Below are positions 1 to 7,107 of a stretch of 11,716 nucleotides of DNA, one piece after another. A program made the position numbers and the translations under genes. Origin of the DNA: Spirochaeta sp. (GTDB lineage Bacteria > Spirochaetota > Spirochaetia > DSM-27196 > Alkalispirochaetaceae); assembly GCA_027859055.1 (NCBI GenBank), contig JAQIBO010000403.1, positions 1 through 11,716 on the forward strand, written 5' to 3'. Numbering within the stretch: the first letter of the stretch is position 1; each line of letters opens with the position of its first letter. A model generated the notes under the pieces. The model worked only from the letters and a program-made list of their open reading frames with translations. It was not told the origin of the DNA and searched no databases.

Positions 1-318
1 GATCCTGCCGAGACCGCCGCCGGTGCGCCGGCAACGGTGCTGACGGTGACCCACGGCGGGTTGTTGCAGTGGATTCTCCAGGTAAGCTTTGGGGCCACGG
101 TGGCCGCGCCGGTGCCGTGGATGCCGCTCATTCTTGCCTCAAACTGCTCGGTGTTTGCGTTCACCACCCGACCGGTCCGCAGCGCCGACCGCACCGGGAA
201 ACCGCTGCGGTGGTACTACGGTCAGTGGTCGCTGATGAACTTCACGCCGGCTGAGGAATCCAGTCCCGGCGCGGTTGCGCGGGAGCAGTTTCACACCGCC
301 GGAGACCAGGCGCGCTGA
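1..318 (+). CDS. Histidine phosphatase (phosphoglycerate mutase-like) family protein, 3' part
   Basis: The reading frame is open from base 1 and ends with TGA at 316-318, so the last 105 codons of a gene that begins upstream of the window are present. Near the visible start is VLTVTHGG (about residues 13-20), which matches the second conserved histidine block (V-x-H-G-G) of the histidine phosphatase superfamily. It is followed by a helix and then by NCSV and WSLMNFT, a C-terminal pattern typical of these enzymes. The first catalytic block (RHG, phospho-accepting His) would lie upstream and cannot be checked. Members act on phosphosugars, phosphoserine, cofactor phosphates and others, so no substrate can be assigned. 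The gene converges on tkt, with 68 bases between the two stops. The family call is fairly firm; the specific function is unknown. Confidence 0.75.
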   Translation, partial: DPAETAAGAPATVLTVTHGGLLQWILQVSFGATVAAPVPWMPLILASNCSVFAFTTRPVRSADRTGKPLRWYYGQWSLMNFTPAEESSPGAVAREQFHTAGDQAR

Positions 319-347
319 CCCGCGCGCCGAGGGGCGGGCAGGGTCAC

Positions 348-367
348 GCCGGGCGGGCCTGCCCGGC
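348..367. terminator. GC-rich hairpin between convergent genes
   Basis: GCCGGGC at 348-354 and GCCCGGC at 361-367 form a perfect 7-bp stem with a 6-base loop. The hairpin lies between the stop of the phosphatase gene (318) and the stop of tkt (387), so it could serve both strands. No run of T follows on either side, so it is not a textbook intrinsic terminator. It could instead assist Rho-dependent termination or protect 3' ends. Confidence 0.4.
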
Positions 368-386
368 CGACGTCCCCCGCCTGTAC

Positions 387-2357
387 TTACGCGTTCTTGA
401 TCATCTTTGCAAGATTCTCGGCGGTAAACCCAAGCGATGCCGCCACATCGGTTCCCGGACCACTCTCGCCAAATCGGTCGATTGAAAAGATCCGGCTGCG
501 AGGGGCGATCCCTTCCCAGCCCTGGCGGATACCCGCTTCGGCAACCACCGCGGGAAGCTGCGGCGGAATGACACTGTTCCGGTAGCTTTCATCCTGTGCT
601 TCAAAGAGCTCGCGACTGGGCATCGAGACGATGCGAACCTTGCGGCCGCTCGCCTGAGCCGCCTCAACCGCCAAAGAAACCTCGCTACCCGTGGCAACGA
701 CGACAACGTCCGGTGAGTCGGCATCCTGCACCACGTAGGCGCCTTTGCGCATGCTTTGCTTCCACGAGGCGTCCGCTTTCTCCAGAGTGGGTAAGCCCTG
801 CCGCGTCAGCGCCAGCACCGTCGGGCCGCTGTGTTCCATCGCCATCAGCCACGCCTCTCCGGTTTCCTCGGCGTCGGCGGGACGCAACACCCGCAGCTTC
901 GGAATCGCCCGCAAAGCGGCGATGTGCTCAATCGGCTGGTGGGTAGGGCCGTCTTCGCCGACGAAGATCGAGTCGTGGGTCAGAACGTAGACGAGGGGCA
1001 CCTGCATCAGCGCGGACAGGCGTATCGCCGGCCGGAGGTAATCGCTGAACACCAGGAACGTGGCGACAAACGGCCGCAGGCCGCCGTACAGCGCCATGCC
1101 GTTTCCGATCGCCGACATCGCCAGCTCGCGCACGCCGAAGTGCATCGTCCGCCCGCCGGGGTTGTCCGGGCCATAATCGCCGTACTCGGGCAGGGCGGTG
1201 TTATTGGAGGGGGCAAGGTCCGCGGAGCCACCGACCACGTTGGGCAGCATCTTCGCGATCGCCTGCAGGGCGTCGCCGCCCGCCTTTCGGGTTGCCACCT
1301 TGTCTCCGACGGTGTACTGGGGCAGGGCGATATCCTTGAGCAGTGCGGTATACCCGCCACCAACCGTTTCATTCCACTGCGCCAGAAGTCCCGGGTTTGC
1401 GGCACCCCACGCATCAAACGTCTGTTTCCACGCGGCGTGCGCTTTGGCGAGCTCGGCCTTACGCGCGGCAAAGAACTCCGTCGCCTCCGGGGCGATGTAG
1501 AACATCTCCTTCGGATCAACGCCGATCTCTTTCTTGGTCAGGGCGACCTCGTCGTCACCCAGCGCCGCGCCATGAACGCCGTGAGTACCCGCCTTGTTGG
1601 GGGAGCCTTTTCCGATAGTCGAGCGGAGGATCACCATGCTCGGCTTTCCCGTCTCCGCGTGCGCTTCGGCGACCAGCTTCCGGATCGCGTCTGCATCGTA
1701 CGCGTCGCCTTCCAGCACCTGCCAGCCGTAGGCGCGATAGCGCGCCGCGACATCCTCGGTAAACGCCAGCTCGGTGGAACCCTCGATGGAGATGCGGTTG
1801 GCGTCGTAAAAGACGGTCAGTTTTCCCAGTTTGAGGTGACCCGCCAGGGAGCTCGCCTCGGAGGAGATTCCCTCCATCATGCAGCCGTCCCCGGCGATCG
1901 CGTAGGTATGGTGGTCGATGATCGTCTGGTCGGCGGTGTTAAAGCGTGCAGCGGTCATCTGCTCCGCGATCGCAATCCCCACCGCGTTGGCGACGCCCTG
2001 GCCCAGCGGACCGGTGGTCGTCTCAATCCCGACGGTATGGCCGTACTCCGGGTGACCCGGCGTCTTGCTGCCGACCTGGCGGAATTTCTTGATCTCTTCC
2101 AGGGGCAGTCCGTAGCCGGAAAGATGCAACAGGCTGTACAGGAGCATCGAACCGTGACCCGCGGAAAGAACAAACCGGTCCCGGTTGGGCCAGTCCGGAT
2201 CGCCGGGGTCGTGTTGCATGATTTCGCCGTACAGCAGAGCACCAAGCTCGGCCATACCCATCGGCATACCGGGGTGTCCGGAATTTGCCGCCTGTACTGC
2301 GTCAATTGTCAGGGTACGTACTGATAACGCAACTGCGTCAACTGCGGTATTTTTCAT
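387..2357 (-). CDS. tkt: Transketolase
   Basis: Transketolase transfers two-carbon ketol units between sugar phosphates in the non-oxidative pentose phosphate pathway, using thiamine diphosphate and a divalent metal in the cytoplasm. The 656 residues match the usual full length of about 660. Visible motifs, in order: SGHPG with the substrate-binding His28; SAGHGSMLLY at 65-74; GPLGQG at 116-121; the ThDP/metal motif GDG at 156-158 followed by DANR with Asn187; IGKGSPNKAGTHG in the middle; then, in the pyrimidine-binding half, HFGVREL with the catalytic Glu, the FLVFSDYLRPAIRLSAL stretch, and HDSIFVGEDGPTHQPIEH. No key residue is missing. The ATG at 2357 is preceded by GGAGG (2368-2372) at 10 bases, which supports this start. 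It is the last gene of a minus-strand series, 87 bases after the coiled-coil gene, and probably has its own promoter and operator. Confidence 0.97.
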   Translation of the reverse strand: MKNTAVDAVALSVRTLTIDAVQAANSGHPGMPMGMAELGALLYGEIMQHDPGDPDWPNRDRFVLSAGHGSMLLYSLLHLSGYGLPLEEIKKFRQVGSKTPGHPEYGHTVGIETTTGPLGQGVANAVGIAIAEQMTAARFNTADQTIIDHHTYAIAGDGCMMEGISSEASSLAGHLKLGKLTVFYDANRISIEGSTELAFTEDVAARYRAYGWQVLEGDAYDADAIRKLVAEAHAETGKPSMVILRSTIGKGSPNKAGTHGVHGAALGDDEVALTKKEIGVDPKEMFYIAPEATEFFAARKAELAKAHAAWKQTFDAWGAANPGLLAQWNETVGGGYTALLKDIALPQYTVGDKVATRKAGGDALQAIAKMLPNVVGGSADLAPSNNTALPEYGDYGPDNPGGRTMHFGVRELAMSAIGNGMALYGGLRPFVATFLVFSDYLRPAIRLSALMQVPLVYVLTHDSIFVGEDGPTHQPIEHIAALRAIPKLRVLRPADAEETGEAWLMAMEHSGPTVLALTRQGLPTLEKADASWKQSMRKGAYVVQDADSPDVVVVATGSEVSLAVEAAQASGRKVRIVSMPSRELFEAQDESYRNSVIPPQLPAVVAEAGIRQGWEGIAPRSRIFSIDRFGESGPGTDVAASLGFTAENLAKMIKNA

Positions 2358-2368
2358 TATAATCTAGC

Positions 2369-2393
2369 CTCCGTCGTAATAATTACGCCGGAG
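2369..2393. promoter_or_regulatory. Palindromic operator-like site over the tkt start region
   Basis: An inverted repeat of 25 bases: outer arms CTCCG (2369-2373) and CGGAG (2389-2393), inner arms CGTAAT (2375-2380) and ATTACG (2382-2387), a single central A, and one mismatched pair (2374/2388). It includes four of the five bases of the tkt Shine-Dalgarno and covers the start point expected from the promoter at 2392-2421. That is the position expected for a repressor operator. In a longer read-through transcript the same bases could fold and hide the ribosome-binding site. The regulator is unknown. Confidence 0.45.
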
Positions 2394-2421
2394 TGTAGCA
2401 CAGGCGGGGGAAGCGGTGCAA
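2392..2421 (-). promoter_or_regulatory. Candidate sigma-70-type promoter of tkt
   Basis: On the minus strand TTGCAC (2421-2416), an 18-base spacer and TACACT (2397-2392) form a weak -35/-10 pair. The -10 is preceded by TGC, giving an extended -10 (TGn). Transcription would start near 2385, inside the palindrome and about 28 bases before the tkt ATG. Assigned by eye only; the -35 matches consensus at just three of six positions. Confidence 0.4.
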
Positions 2422-2444
2422 AATCACGCGCCTGGCGGCAGGTG

Positions 2445-3239
2445 TTACGGTCGTGTGTTCGGGCGAAAGAGTGTTCCGCCACTGCGCGAGTCGTCCTCGT
2501 CGTCGGGCTCTGCACCGGTCGCTCCGCCGGACCCCGCGGTATCGTCCCGGGCCGGGTCGGCGTCGATCGTTTCGGTGTCGTTGACGCGGTTTTGGAACCG
2601 CTCAAAGCGTTCCACAATCGAACGCTGCGGAATCAGCGCGAAGCTCACACCGAACGCGGTGGAGAACGCTTTGTCCCGCAGGTCGTAAATCCCCTGGGTG
2701 ATGAGACTGACGTTGGTGCCCGGCAGGTTGAGTGTCCCGATCGCGCCGATCGTTCCCGCCGGGGAAAACGTCGCGCCCAGCTGGAGGAGCCGCTCTTCTT
2801 CGATCGATCCGATCACGCGTTCGAGGGTGTCGATCTCGGCGGAAAGACCCATGCGCGTTTTGACCAGTTCCTCTTTGTAACGTGCGGTCCGCGCCTCGGA
2901 GTTTTTGGTGGCAAGCAACAGCGTTTTGTATTCCCGCCGGAGCATTTCGTTTTCGGCGCTCAGTTGGTCCAGTTCGGTTTCAAGGTCTGTAATCGCCGCA
3001 TCCAGTTCCGCGTCGGTGTATAGCTCGGTATTGAGCCGGATCTGCTCCCGCAGCAGCGTCCGCATCTCCTCGTAGCGCTCTACGAGATCGCGGACGGTAT
3101 CTTCGTACTCTTCGGGGATTCCGGACACGTCGGACAGGGCGGGGCCAAAGCCATCTTGCGCCGGAAGACCCGGGATAAGCAGGAGAAAAAACACGATGGC
3201 CACACCCAGCACGGTACCGTAGCGATGTCGCGATGTCAT
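2445..3239 (-). CDS. Exported coiled-coil protein of unknown function
   Basis: A protein of 264 residues that I do not recognise as a named family. It begins MTSRHRYGTVLGVAIVFFL, with a basic n-region and a hydrophobic core, and an apparent signal peptidase site near GLPAQDG (about residues 27-33), so it is probably exported to the periplasm. Residues about 45-165 are rich in Glu, Leu, Arg and Lys with heptad-like spacing and should form a long coiled coil. Then comes a Gly/Ile/Leu-rich segment (about 170-220, e.g. TFSPAGTIGAIGTLNLPG) and a low-complexity acidic Asp/Gly/Ser tail. The frame is open back to 3293, but the start at 3239 is preferred because GAGGTG sits 3 bases upstream and the signal peptide then lies at the N terminus. 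It lies 67 bases after the HAD gene and 87 before tkt on the same strand. Possible roles are envelope or periplasmic scaffolding; this is a guess from architecture. Confidence 0.8.
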   Translation of the reverse strand: MTSRHRYGTVLGVAIVFFLLLIPGLPAQDGFGPALSDVSGIPEEYEDTVRDLVERYEEMRTLLREQIRLNTELYTDAELDAAITDLETELDQLSAENEMLRREYKTLLLATKNSEARTARYKEELVKTRMGLSAEIDTLERVIGSIEEERLLQLGATFSPAGTIGAIGTLNLPGTNVSLITQGIYDLRDKAFSTAFGVSFALIPQRSIVERFERFQNRVNDTETIDADPARDDTAGSGGATGAEPDDEDDSRSGGTLFRPNTRP

Positions 3240-3306
3240 ATACACCTCAATCTCAGTATCGGCGGCGCGGGGCGTCGCTTGAGTATCGAGCAACCGGGCC
3301 GTCGCG

Positions 3307-4035
3307 CTACTCCCCGAGTACGATTCGTTTCAACTCCACCAGCCGGGTAATGCGGTACGTCGCCGGGTGCGTGTCGGCTGTGGCCGGGGCCGGCTCCCCG
3401 ATCATCTCGCTGCGGTCGAACCACACCGTATCGATCCCCGCCGCGTTTCCCCCGGCGATGTCGGAGGTGAGAGAATCCCCGATCACCAGACACTCCGATG
3501 GATCCGGGTTGCCGAGGTGGGAGAGGACGTGGGTGAAGAACGCGGGGTCCGGTTTATTGGCACCGATCTCCGCGGAGATAAAGAGGTCGGAGATGAACTC
3601 GTTGAGGCCGCTGGCGGCGAAGCGCGAACGCTGCACCTCCGCAAACCCGTTGGTAATGACCACCACCGGCGCAATCGCCGCCAGGACCGCACGCGCGGTG
3701 GGGACAACTTCGCCGCAGGTGCTCAAACGCGCAATAAACTGCTGGTTGAGTACCTCCGGCGCAACCGGCCGGGAAATCGCCGTATAGTCGAGAACTTCCG
3801 ACAGCTGCCGGAACCGTTCAATCTTGAGATCCGCCGCGGCGATCTCTCCCCGCTCCAGCGCCTCCCACAAGGCGGTGTTGATGCGGCGATACGCCGTCGT
3901 CAGGTCCTCGTCATCGCGGGTCCGCGGCATAAACCCGAACTCCCGGGCGATATCCTCGAGAATCCGCTTTTCACAGACGGCAAAGTTGAGAATCGTGTTG
4001 TCCGCGTCGATCAGAACGTGTTTGTACGTGCGCAT
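3307..4035 (-). CDS. yjjG: HAD-family 5'-nucleotidase, YjjG/YfnB type
   Basis: A 242-residue haloacid dehalogenase-like phosphatase. All four HAD motifs are visible: motif I DADNT, with nucleophile Asp10 and acid/base Asp12; motif II VITNG with Thr128; motif III NKPDP with Lys161; motif IV GDSLTSD with Asp187 and Asp192. The string GDSLTSDIAGG, followed by AGIDTVWFD, is characteristic of the YjjG/YfnB branch. In E. coli this family is a pyrimidine nucleotidase able to remove non-canonical nucleotides. The frame is open to an ATG at 4134, but the start at 4035 (MRTYKHVLIDADNT) is chosen because YjjG and YfnB begin about nine residues before the nucleophile and the upstream part has no family character. 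Its ribosome site is poor: GGAG ends only two bases before the ATG. A TATAGT element on the minus strand at 4125-4120 could be its -10. Divergent from dctP. Confidence 0.88.
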   Translation of the reverse strand: MRTYKHVLIDADNTILNFAVCEKRILEDIAREFGFMPRTRDDEDLTTAYRRINTALWEALERGEIAAADLKIERFRQLSEVLDYTAISRPVAPEVLNQQFIARLSTCGEVVPTARAVLAAIAPVVVITNGFAEVQRSRFAASGLNEFISDLFISAEIGANKPDPAFFTHVLSHLGNPDPSECLVIGDSLTSDIAGGNAAGIDTVWFDRSEMIGEPAPATADTHPATYRITRLVELKRIVLGE

Positions 4036-4084
4036 AGCTCCATCATACCCGGGAGCCCCGGCGGGGACCACCGGCCCTGTCACC

Positions 4085-4113
4085 TTGACCCCCTTCTGCA
4101 ACCGCTCTATGCT
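4085..4113 (+). promoter_or_regulatory. Candidate sigma-70-type promoter of the dctPQM operon
   Basis: TTGACC (4085-4090), a 17-base spacer and TATGCT (4108-4113) form a good -35/-10 pair (five and four of six consensus bases, optimal spacing). The predicted start near 4120 leaves a leader of about 74 bases before dctP, and that leader contains the 13-base tandem repeats. The site lies within the divergent gap shared with the HAD gene. Confidence 0.5.
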
Positions 4114-4131
4114 CACGTAACTATATTTCGA

Positions 4132-4178
4132 CATTGTGTTTTAGCACTGTATTCAAACACTGTCTTCAAACACGGTCT
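4132..4178 (+). repeat. 13-base tandem repeats in the dctP leader
   Basis: CACTGTATTCAAA (4145-4157) is followed directly by CACTGTCTTCAAA (4158-4170), 12 of 13 identical, then by a partial unit CACGGTCT (4171-4178). A degenerate unit precedes them at 4132-4144 (8 of 13). The repeats lie just downstream of the predicted transcription start and 15 bases before the dctP ATG. They could be binding sites for a regulator of the transporter operon, or a simple tandem duplication. Confidence 0.6.
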
Positions 4179-4193
4179 GACTGGAGGACTCAT

Positions 4194-5207
4194 ATGAAAC
4201 GAATAATCGGTGTGTTGTTGGTATTTTTCGCCGTAATCGGCGTCACCTTTGCCGGTGGCCAGGGCGAAGCAAGCGCCGCACAAAGCCTGGAAACGATGGA
4301 ACCCCGGACGATCAAGCTGGCCCATGTGGTGAACGAGCAGGACGGCTTTCACCTCGCCGCGGTGAAGTTCAAGGAACTGGTGGAGGACGAAACCGACGGA
4401 AAGATCACCGTTGAGATCTATCCCAACGCGCAGCTCGGTGACGAGCGCACCCTTCTTGAGGGCATGCAGATCGGCACGGTGGATATGGGCGTGATCACCA
4501 ACGGCCCGGTGGCCAACTTCGTGGAAGAGATCGCCGTCTTCGAGCTGCCGTTCCTCTTTCCCTCTCCGGAAGCGGCATATGACGTGCTCGACGGTCCGAT
4601 CGGCAAGGAGCTCCTCGGGAAGCTGGAAGAGGTCAACCTGAAAGGGCTTGCCTACGCGGAACGCGGCTTTCGCAACCTGACCAACGACGTTCGCCCCGTC
4701 CGCACCCCCGCCGACCTCGAGGGACTGAAGGTGCGCGTGATGGAAAACCCGGTGTACATCGACACGTTCCGCGCCCTCGGCGCCAACGCCGTTCCGATGG
4801 CGTGGACTGAAGCGCTCACGGCGATGCAGCAGGGCACAATCGACGGCCAGGAAAACCCGGTCAACGTCGTGTATTCCTTCAAACTGTACGAACCGCAGCA
4901 GTACATGTCTTTCACCCGCCACACCTACGCACCGGCGATCTTCGTTATGGGTATGAGCGTGTGGAACGAACTGCCCATCGACGTGCAGGGAATCGTACAG
5001 AACGCGGCGCAGGAAGCGGCGGAGTACGAACGGCGCATGAACGCGGAGATGGAAGCGGAGCAGATTCAGGCGCTCCTGGATAACGGCATGCAAATCGTTG
5101 AGAACCCGGATATCCCGGCGTTCCAGGCGATGGTCGCGCCGGTGTACGAGGAGTACGGCGCCAAATTCGGTGACTATCTGCCGCGGATTCAGGAACAGCT
5201 CCAGTAA
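4194..5207 (+). CDS. dctP: TRAP transporter solute-binding protein, DctP family
   Basis: The periplasmic receptor of a tripartite ATP-independent transporter: it captures an organic acid and delivers it to the DctQM membrane unit. 337 residues. Residues 1-20 form a Sec signal (MKRIIGVLLVFFAVIGVTFA) ending before GGQGE; there is no lipobox Cys. DctP signatures follow: YPNAQLGDERTLLEGMQIG at 76-94, GFRNLTN at 158-164, LKVRV with the conserved substrate carboxylate-binding Arg181, and LTAMQQGTIDGQENP at 208-222. The frame is open from 4134, but the start at 4194 has GGAGG at 4183-4187 with 6-base spacing and gives a proper signal peptide. The first gene of a tight operon, 15 bases before dctQ. 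The sequence does not reveal the substrate; C4-dicarboxylates, sugar acids and 2-oxo acids are all possible for this family. Confidence 0.95.
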   Translation: MKRIIGVLLVFFAVIGVTFAGGQGEASAAQSLETMEPRTIKLAHVVNEQDGFHLAAVKFKELVEDETDGKITVEIYPNAQLGDERTLLEGMQIGTVDMGVITNGPVANFVEEIAVFELPFLFPSPEAAYDVLDGPIGKELLGKLEEVNLKGLAYAERGFRNLTNDVRPVRTPADLEGLKVRVMENPVYIDTFRALGANAVPMAWTEALTAMQQGTIDGQENPVNVVYSFKLYEPQQYMSFTRHTYAPAIFVMGMSVWNELPIDVQGIVQNAAQEAAEYERRMNAEMEAEQIQALLDNGMQIVENPDIPAFQAMVAPVYEEYGAKFGDYLPRIQEQLQ

Positions 5208-5222
5208 ACCGGAGCTGAACCT

Positions 5223-5702
5223 ATGCTTTCCGCGCTCAAATCGGTTGAGCGGGGTATCGACGCGGTTGTCCGGCGGGTGGCGTTTGTCGCCCTCGCCGGT
5301 ATGATCGTCGTCATTACCCTGCAAATTATCTTCCGCGTCTTCTTTGACGCGATCAGCTGGTCCGAGGAAGTTGCCCGGTACCTGCTGGTATGGACGACGT
5401 TCCTCGGGGCCACCCTTGCGTGGTATCGCCGGCGTCACATCGCCGTCACCTTCGTGGTCGACGGTCTGCCCGGGCCGGTGCGACGCATCGCCAGGACGAT
5501 TGCACACCTGATTTCCATCGCGTTTTTCGGGATTCTGATCGTCGTGGGGATCCGTTACATGTCGACTCAGGGATTCCAGGTCTCCGCCTCGTTGCGCCTC
5601 CCAATGCCGTACGTCTACTCAATTATTCCCGCAACCTCCGCGGTGATGCTGCTGTACGCGGTGACAGACTTGCTGGAACTGTTATTCCAGGAGGACGAGT
5701 AG
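5223..5702 (+). CDS. dctQ: TRAP transporter small membrane subunit, DctQ family
   Basis: A 159-residue inner-membrane protein with four hydrophobic segments (about residues 20-41, 50-68, 92-112 and 130-154), the standard DctQ size and topology. The family pattern of an acidic/aromatic block just before the second helix is present (ISWSEEVARYLLVW, 44-57), followed by FLGATLAWYRRRHIAV. DctQ pairs with DctM and contacts the binding protein. GGAG at 5211-5214 lies 8 bases before the ATG. Its stop at 5700-5702 abuts the dctM ATG, so translational coupling is likely. Confidence 0.93.
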   Translation: MLSALKSVERGIDAVVRRVAFVALAGMIVVITLQIIFRVFFDAISWSEEVARYLLVWTTFLGATLAWYRRRHIAVTFVVDGLPGPVRRIARTIAHLISIAFFGILIVVGIRYMSTQGFQVSASLRLPMPYVYSIIPATSAVMLLYAVTDLLELLFQEDE

Positions 5703-6962
5703 ATGGCGGCTATCCTCTTTCTTTCGTTCTTCGTGTTGCTGCTTCTCGGCCTGCCGGTTGCGCTTGCGATCGGTGTCAGCTCTCTCGCGGCACTCCTGAG
5801 TGAGGGCGTGCCGCTCATGCTCATGACGCAGCGGATGTTCTCCGGAACCGACTCCTTCGCCCTTATTGCAGTGCCGTTTTTTATCCTCGCCGGGGACCTG
5901 ATGGCGGCGGGTAAAGTGAGCAAGACCCTGGTGGACTTTGCCGATGCGGTCTTCGGGTTCCTAAAAGGGGGTCTTTCCATCGTTTCCGTCCTGGCGGGGA
6001 TGTTCTTTGCCGCCATATCCGGGTCCGGGGCGGCAACAACCGCCGCGGTGGGCAGCACCCTGGTACCGGAACTCAAACGCAAAGGGTACGAGGAGTCGTC
6101 CGCCGCCAGCCTCATCGCCGCCGCCGGTACGATCGGCGTCGTTATTCCCCCGTCGGTACCGATGATCATCTACGCCGTTATCGCCGACCAGTCCGTGGCG
6201 GACCTCTTTCTGGCGGGCTTTCTGCCGGGAGTGGTTATGGGCGTGGGCCTCATGACGATCGCGATCGTCCAGGCGTATCGGCGTAACTACCCCAAGGGCA
6301 CCCCCTTCAGCGTCAAAACGATTCTCGTCACCTTCAAGGACGCGATCTGGGGCCTCCTGACCCCGGTGATCATCCTCGGCGGCATCTTTTCCGGCTACTT
6401 CACCCCCAGCGAGGCGGCGGTAATCGCGGTCAACTACGCGCTGTTTGTGTCGCTTTTCATCTACCGCGACAACACCCTGAAAGAGATCTACGACATCATG
6501 ATCCGCTCGGTGATCACCACCGGTGTCATCATGTTTGTCATCGCCACCTCGGCGATCCTGAGCTGGACCCTGGCCAACTGGAACATCCCCACCCTCGTCG
6601 CCCAGTGGGTGCTCTCCATGTCCGCCGACCCCTACGTAATCATGCTGCTCATTACCGCCGTAGTACTGGTGACCGGCGTCTTTGTGGAGACCGCCAGCGC
6701 GCTTATCATCCTTACCCCGGTGTTTTTGCCGCTGGTAAATACCCTCGGAATCGACCTGGTTCACTTCGGCCTCATTATCGTCGTCGGCCTGGCGATCGGC
6801 ATGATCACCCCGCCGGTGGCGATCAACCTGTACGTGGCGTCCTCAATCACCGGCCTGTCCCTGGAAAAGATCACCCGGGCAATTCTGCCGTACCTCTTCG
6901 GTCTGGTGGTGGTTCTGCTCTTGGTGGTGTACGTACCGATCCTGCTGGGATTTTCGGGATAG
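5703..6962 (+). CDS. dctM: TRAP transporter large permease subunit, DctM family
   Basis: The 419-residue transport channel of the TRAP system, which carries out ion-gradient-driven uptake across the inner membrane. It is hydrophobic throughout, with about a dozen membrane segments, as usual for DctM. Conserved features: VPFFILAGDLM at 57-67; ISGSGAATTAAVGS at 105-118, with the SGSG loop of the ion/substrate site; GVVIPPSVPMIIY at 145-157; and, in the second half, the counterpart GMITPPVAINLYV, which together reflect the internal two-fold repeat of the family. AGGAGG at 5689-5694 lies 8 bases before the ATG. It is the last transporter gene. No strong terminator follows, only a 5-bp AACGC/GCGTT hairpin at 6966-6978, so read-through to ilvD is possible. 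Confidence 0.96.
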   Translation: MAAILFLSFFVLLLLGLPVALAIGVSSLAALLSEGVPLMLMTQRMFSGTDSFALIAVPFFILAGDLMAAGKVSKTLVDFADAVFGFLKGGLSIVSVLAGMFFAAISGSGAATTAAVGSTLVPELKRKGYEESSAASLIAAAGTIGVVIPPSVPMIIYAVIADQSVADLFLAGFLPGVVMGVGLMTIAIVQAYRRNYPKGTPFSVKTILVTFKDAIWGLLTPVIILGGIFSGYFTPSEAAVIAVNYALFVSLFIYRDNTLKEIYDIMIRSVITTGVIMFVIATSAILSWTLANWNIPTLVAQWVLSMSADPYVIMLLITAVVLVTGVFVETASALIILTPVFLPLVNTLGIDLVHFGLIIVVGLAIGMITPPVAINLYVASSITGLSLEKITRAILPYLFGLVVVLLLVVYVPILLGFSG

Positions 6963-7037
6963 CCGAACGCGGCGCGTTACCATGGGGGCCGGCATGAAGC
7001 CGTCGGTCGCAGCCGGATCGCCGGCGTGGCGGCGTGG

Positions 7038-7065
7038 TCGGAAGTGGGAGATCGGAAGTTCGAGA
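7038..7065 (+). repeat. 14-base tandem direct repeat in the ilvD leader
   Basis: TCGGAAGTGGGAGA (7038-7051) is followed immediately by TCGGAAGTTCGAGA (7052-7065), 12 of 14 identical. Just upstream, GGCGTGGC and GGCGTGGT (7023-7038) form an 8-base tandem pair. A 5-bp hairpin CCGCC/GGCGG (7076-7090) lies between the repeat and the ilvD Shine-Dalgarno. These could be regulator half-sites in the 145-base dctM-ilvD gap. There is no leader peptide rich in Ile, Val or Leu codons, so classical attenuation is not supported. Confidence 0.4.
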
Positions 7066-7107
7066 AACGATAGCACCGCCCCTGCGGCGGCTGACAAGGA
7101 GTACACT

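Noticed and set aside
831..2324. A 497-codon open frame antisense to tkt.
   Set aside because: It mirrors the conserved transketolase frame; long antisense frames are common in high-G+C DNA, and its protein has no family features.
4036..4134. A 33-residue N-terminal extension of the HAD protein from the ATG at 4134.
   Set aside because: No Shine-Dalgarno before 4134, and YjjG/YfnB relatives begin about nine residues before the catalytic Asp, as does the start at 4035.
4113..5507. A 464-codon open frame antisense to dctP and dctQ.
   Set aside because: His/Arg/Asp-rich composition typical of a shadow frame, fully overlapping two well-supported TRAP genes.
6982..7107. An upstream in-frame extension of ilvD, or a leader peptide controlling it.
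   Set aside because: AAGGAG before the ATG at 7108 and the 616-residue family length fix the start, and the upstream codons are not enriched in Ile, Val or Leu.
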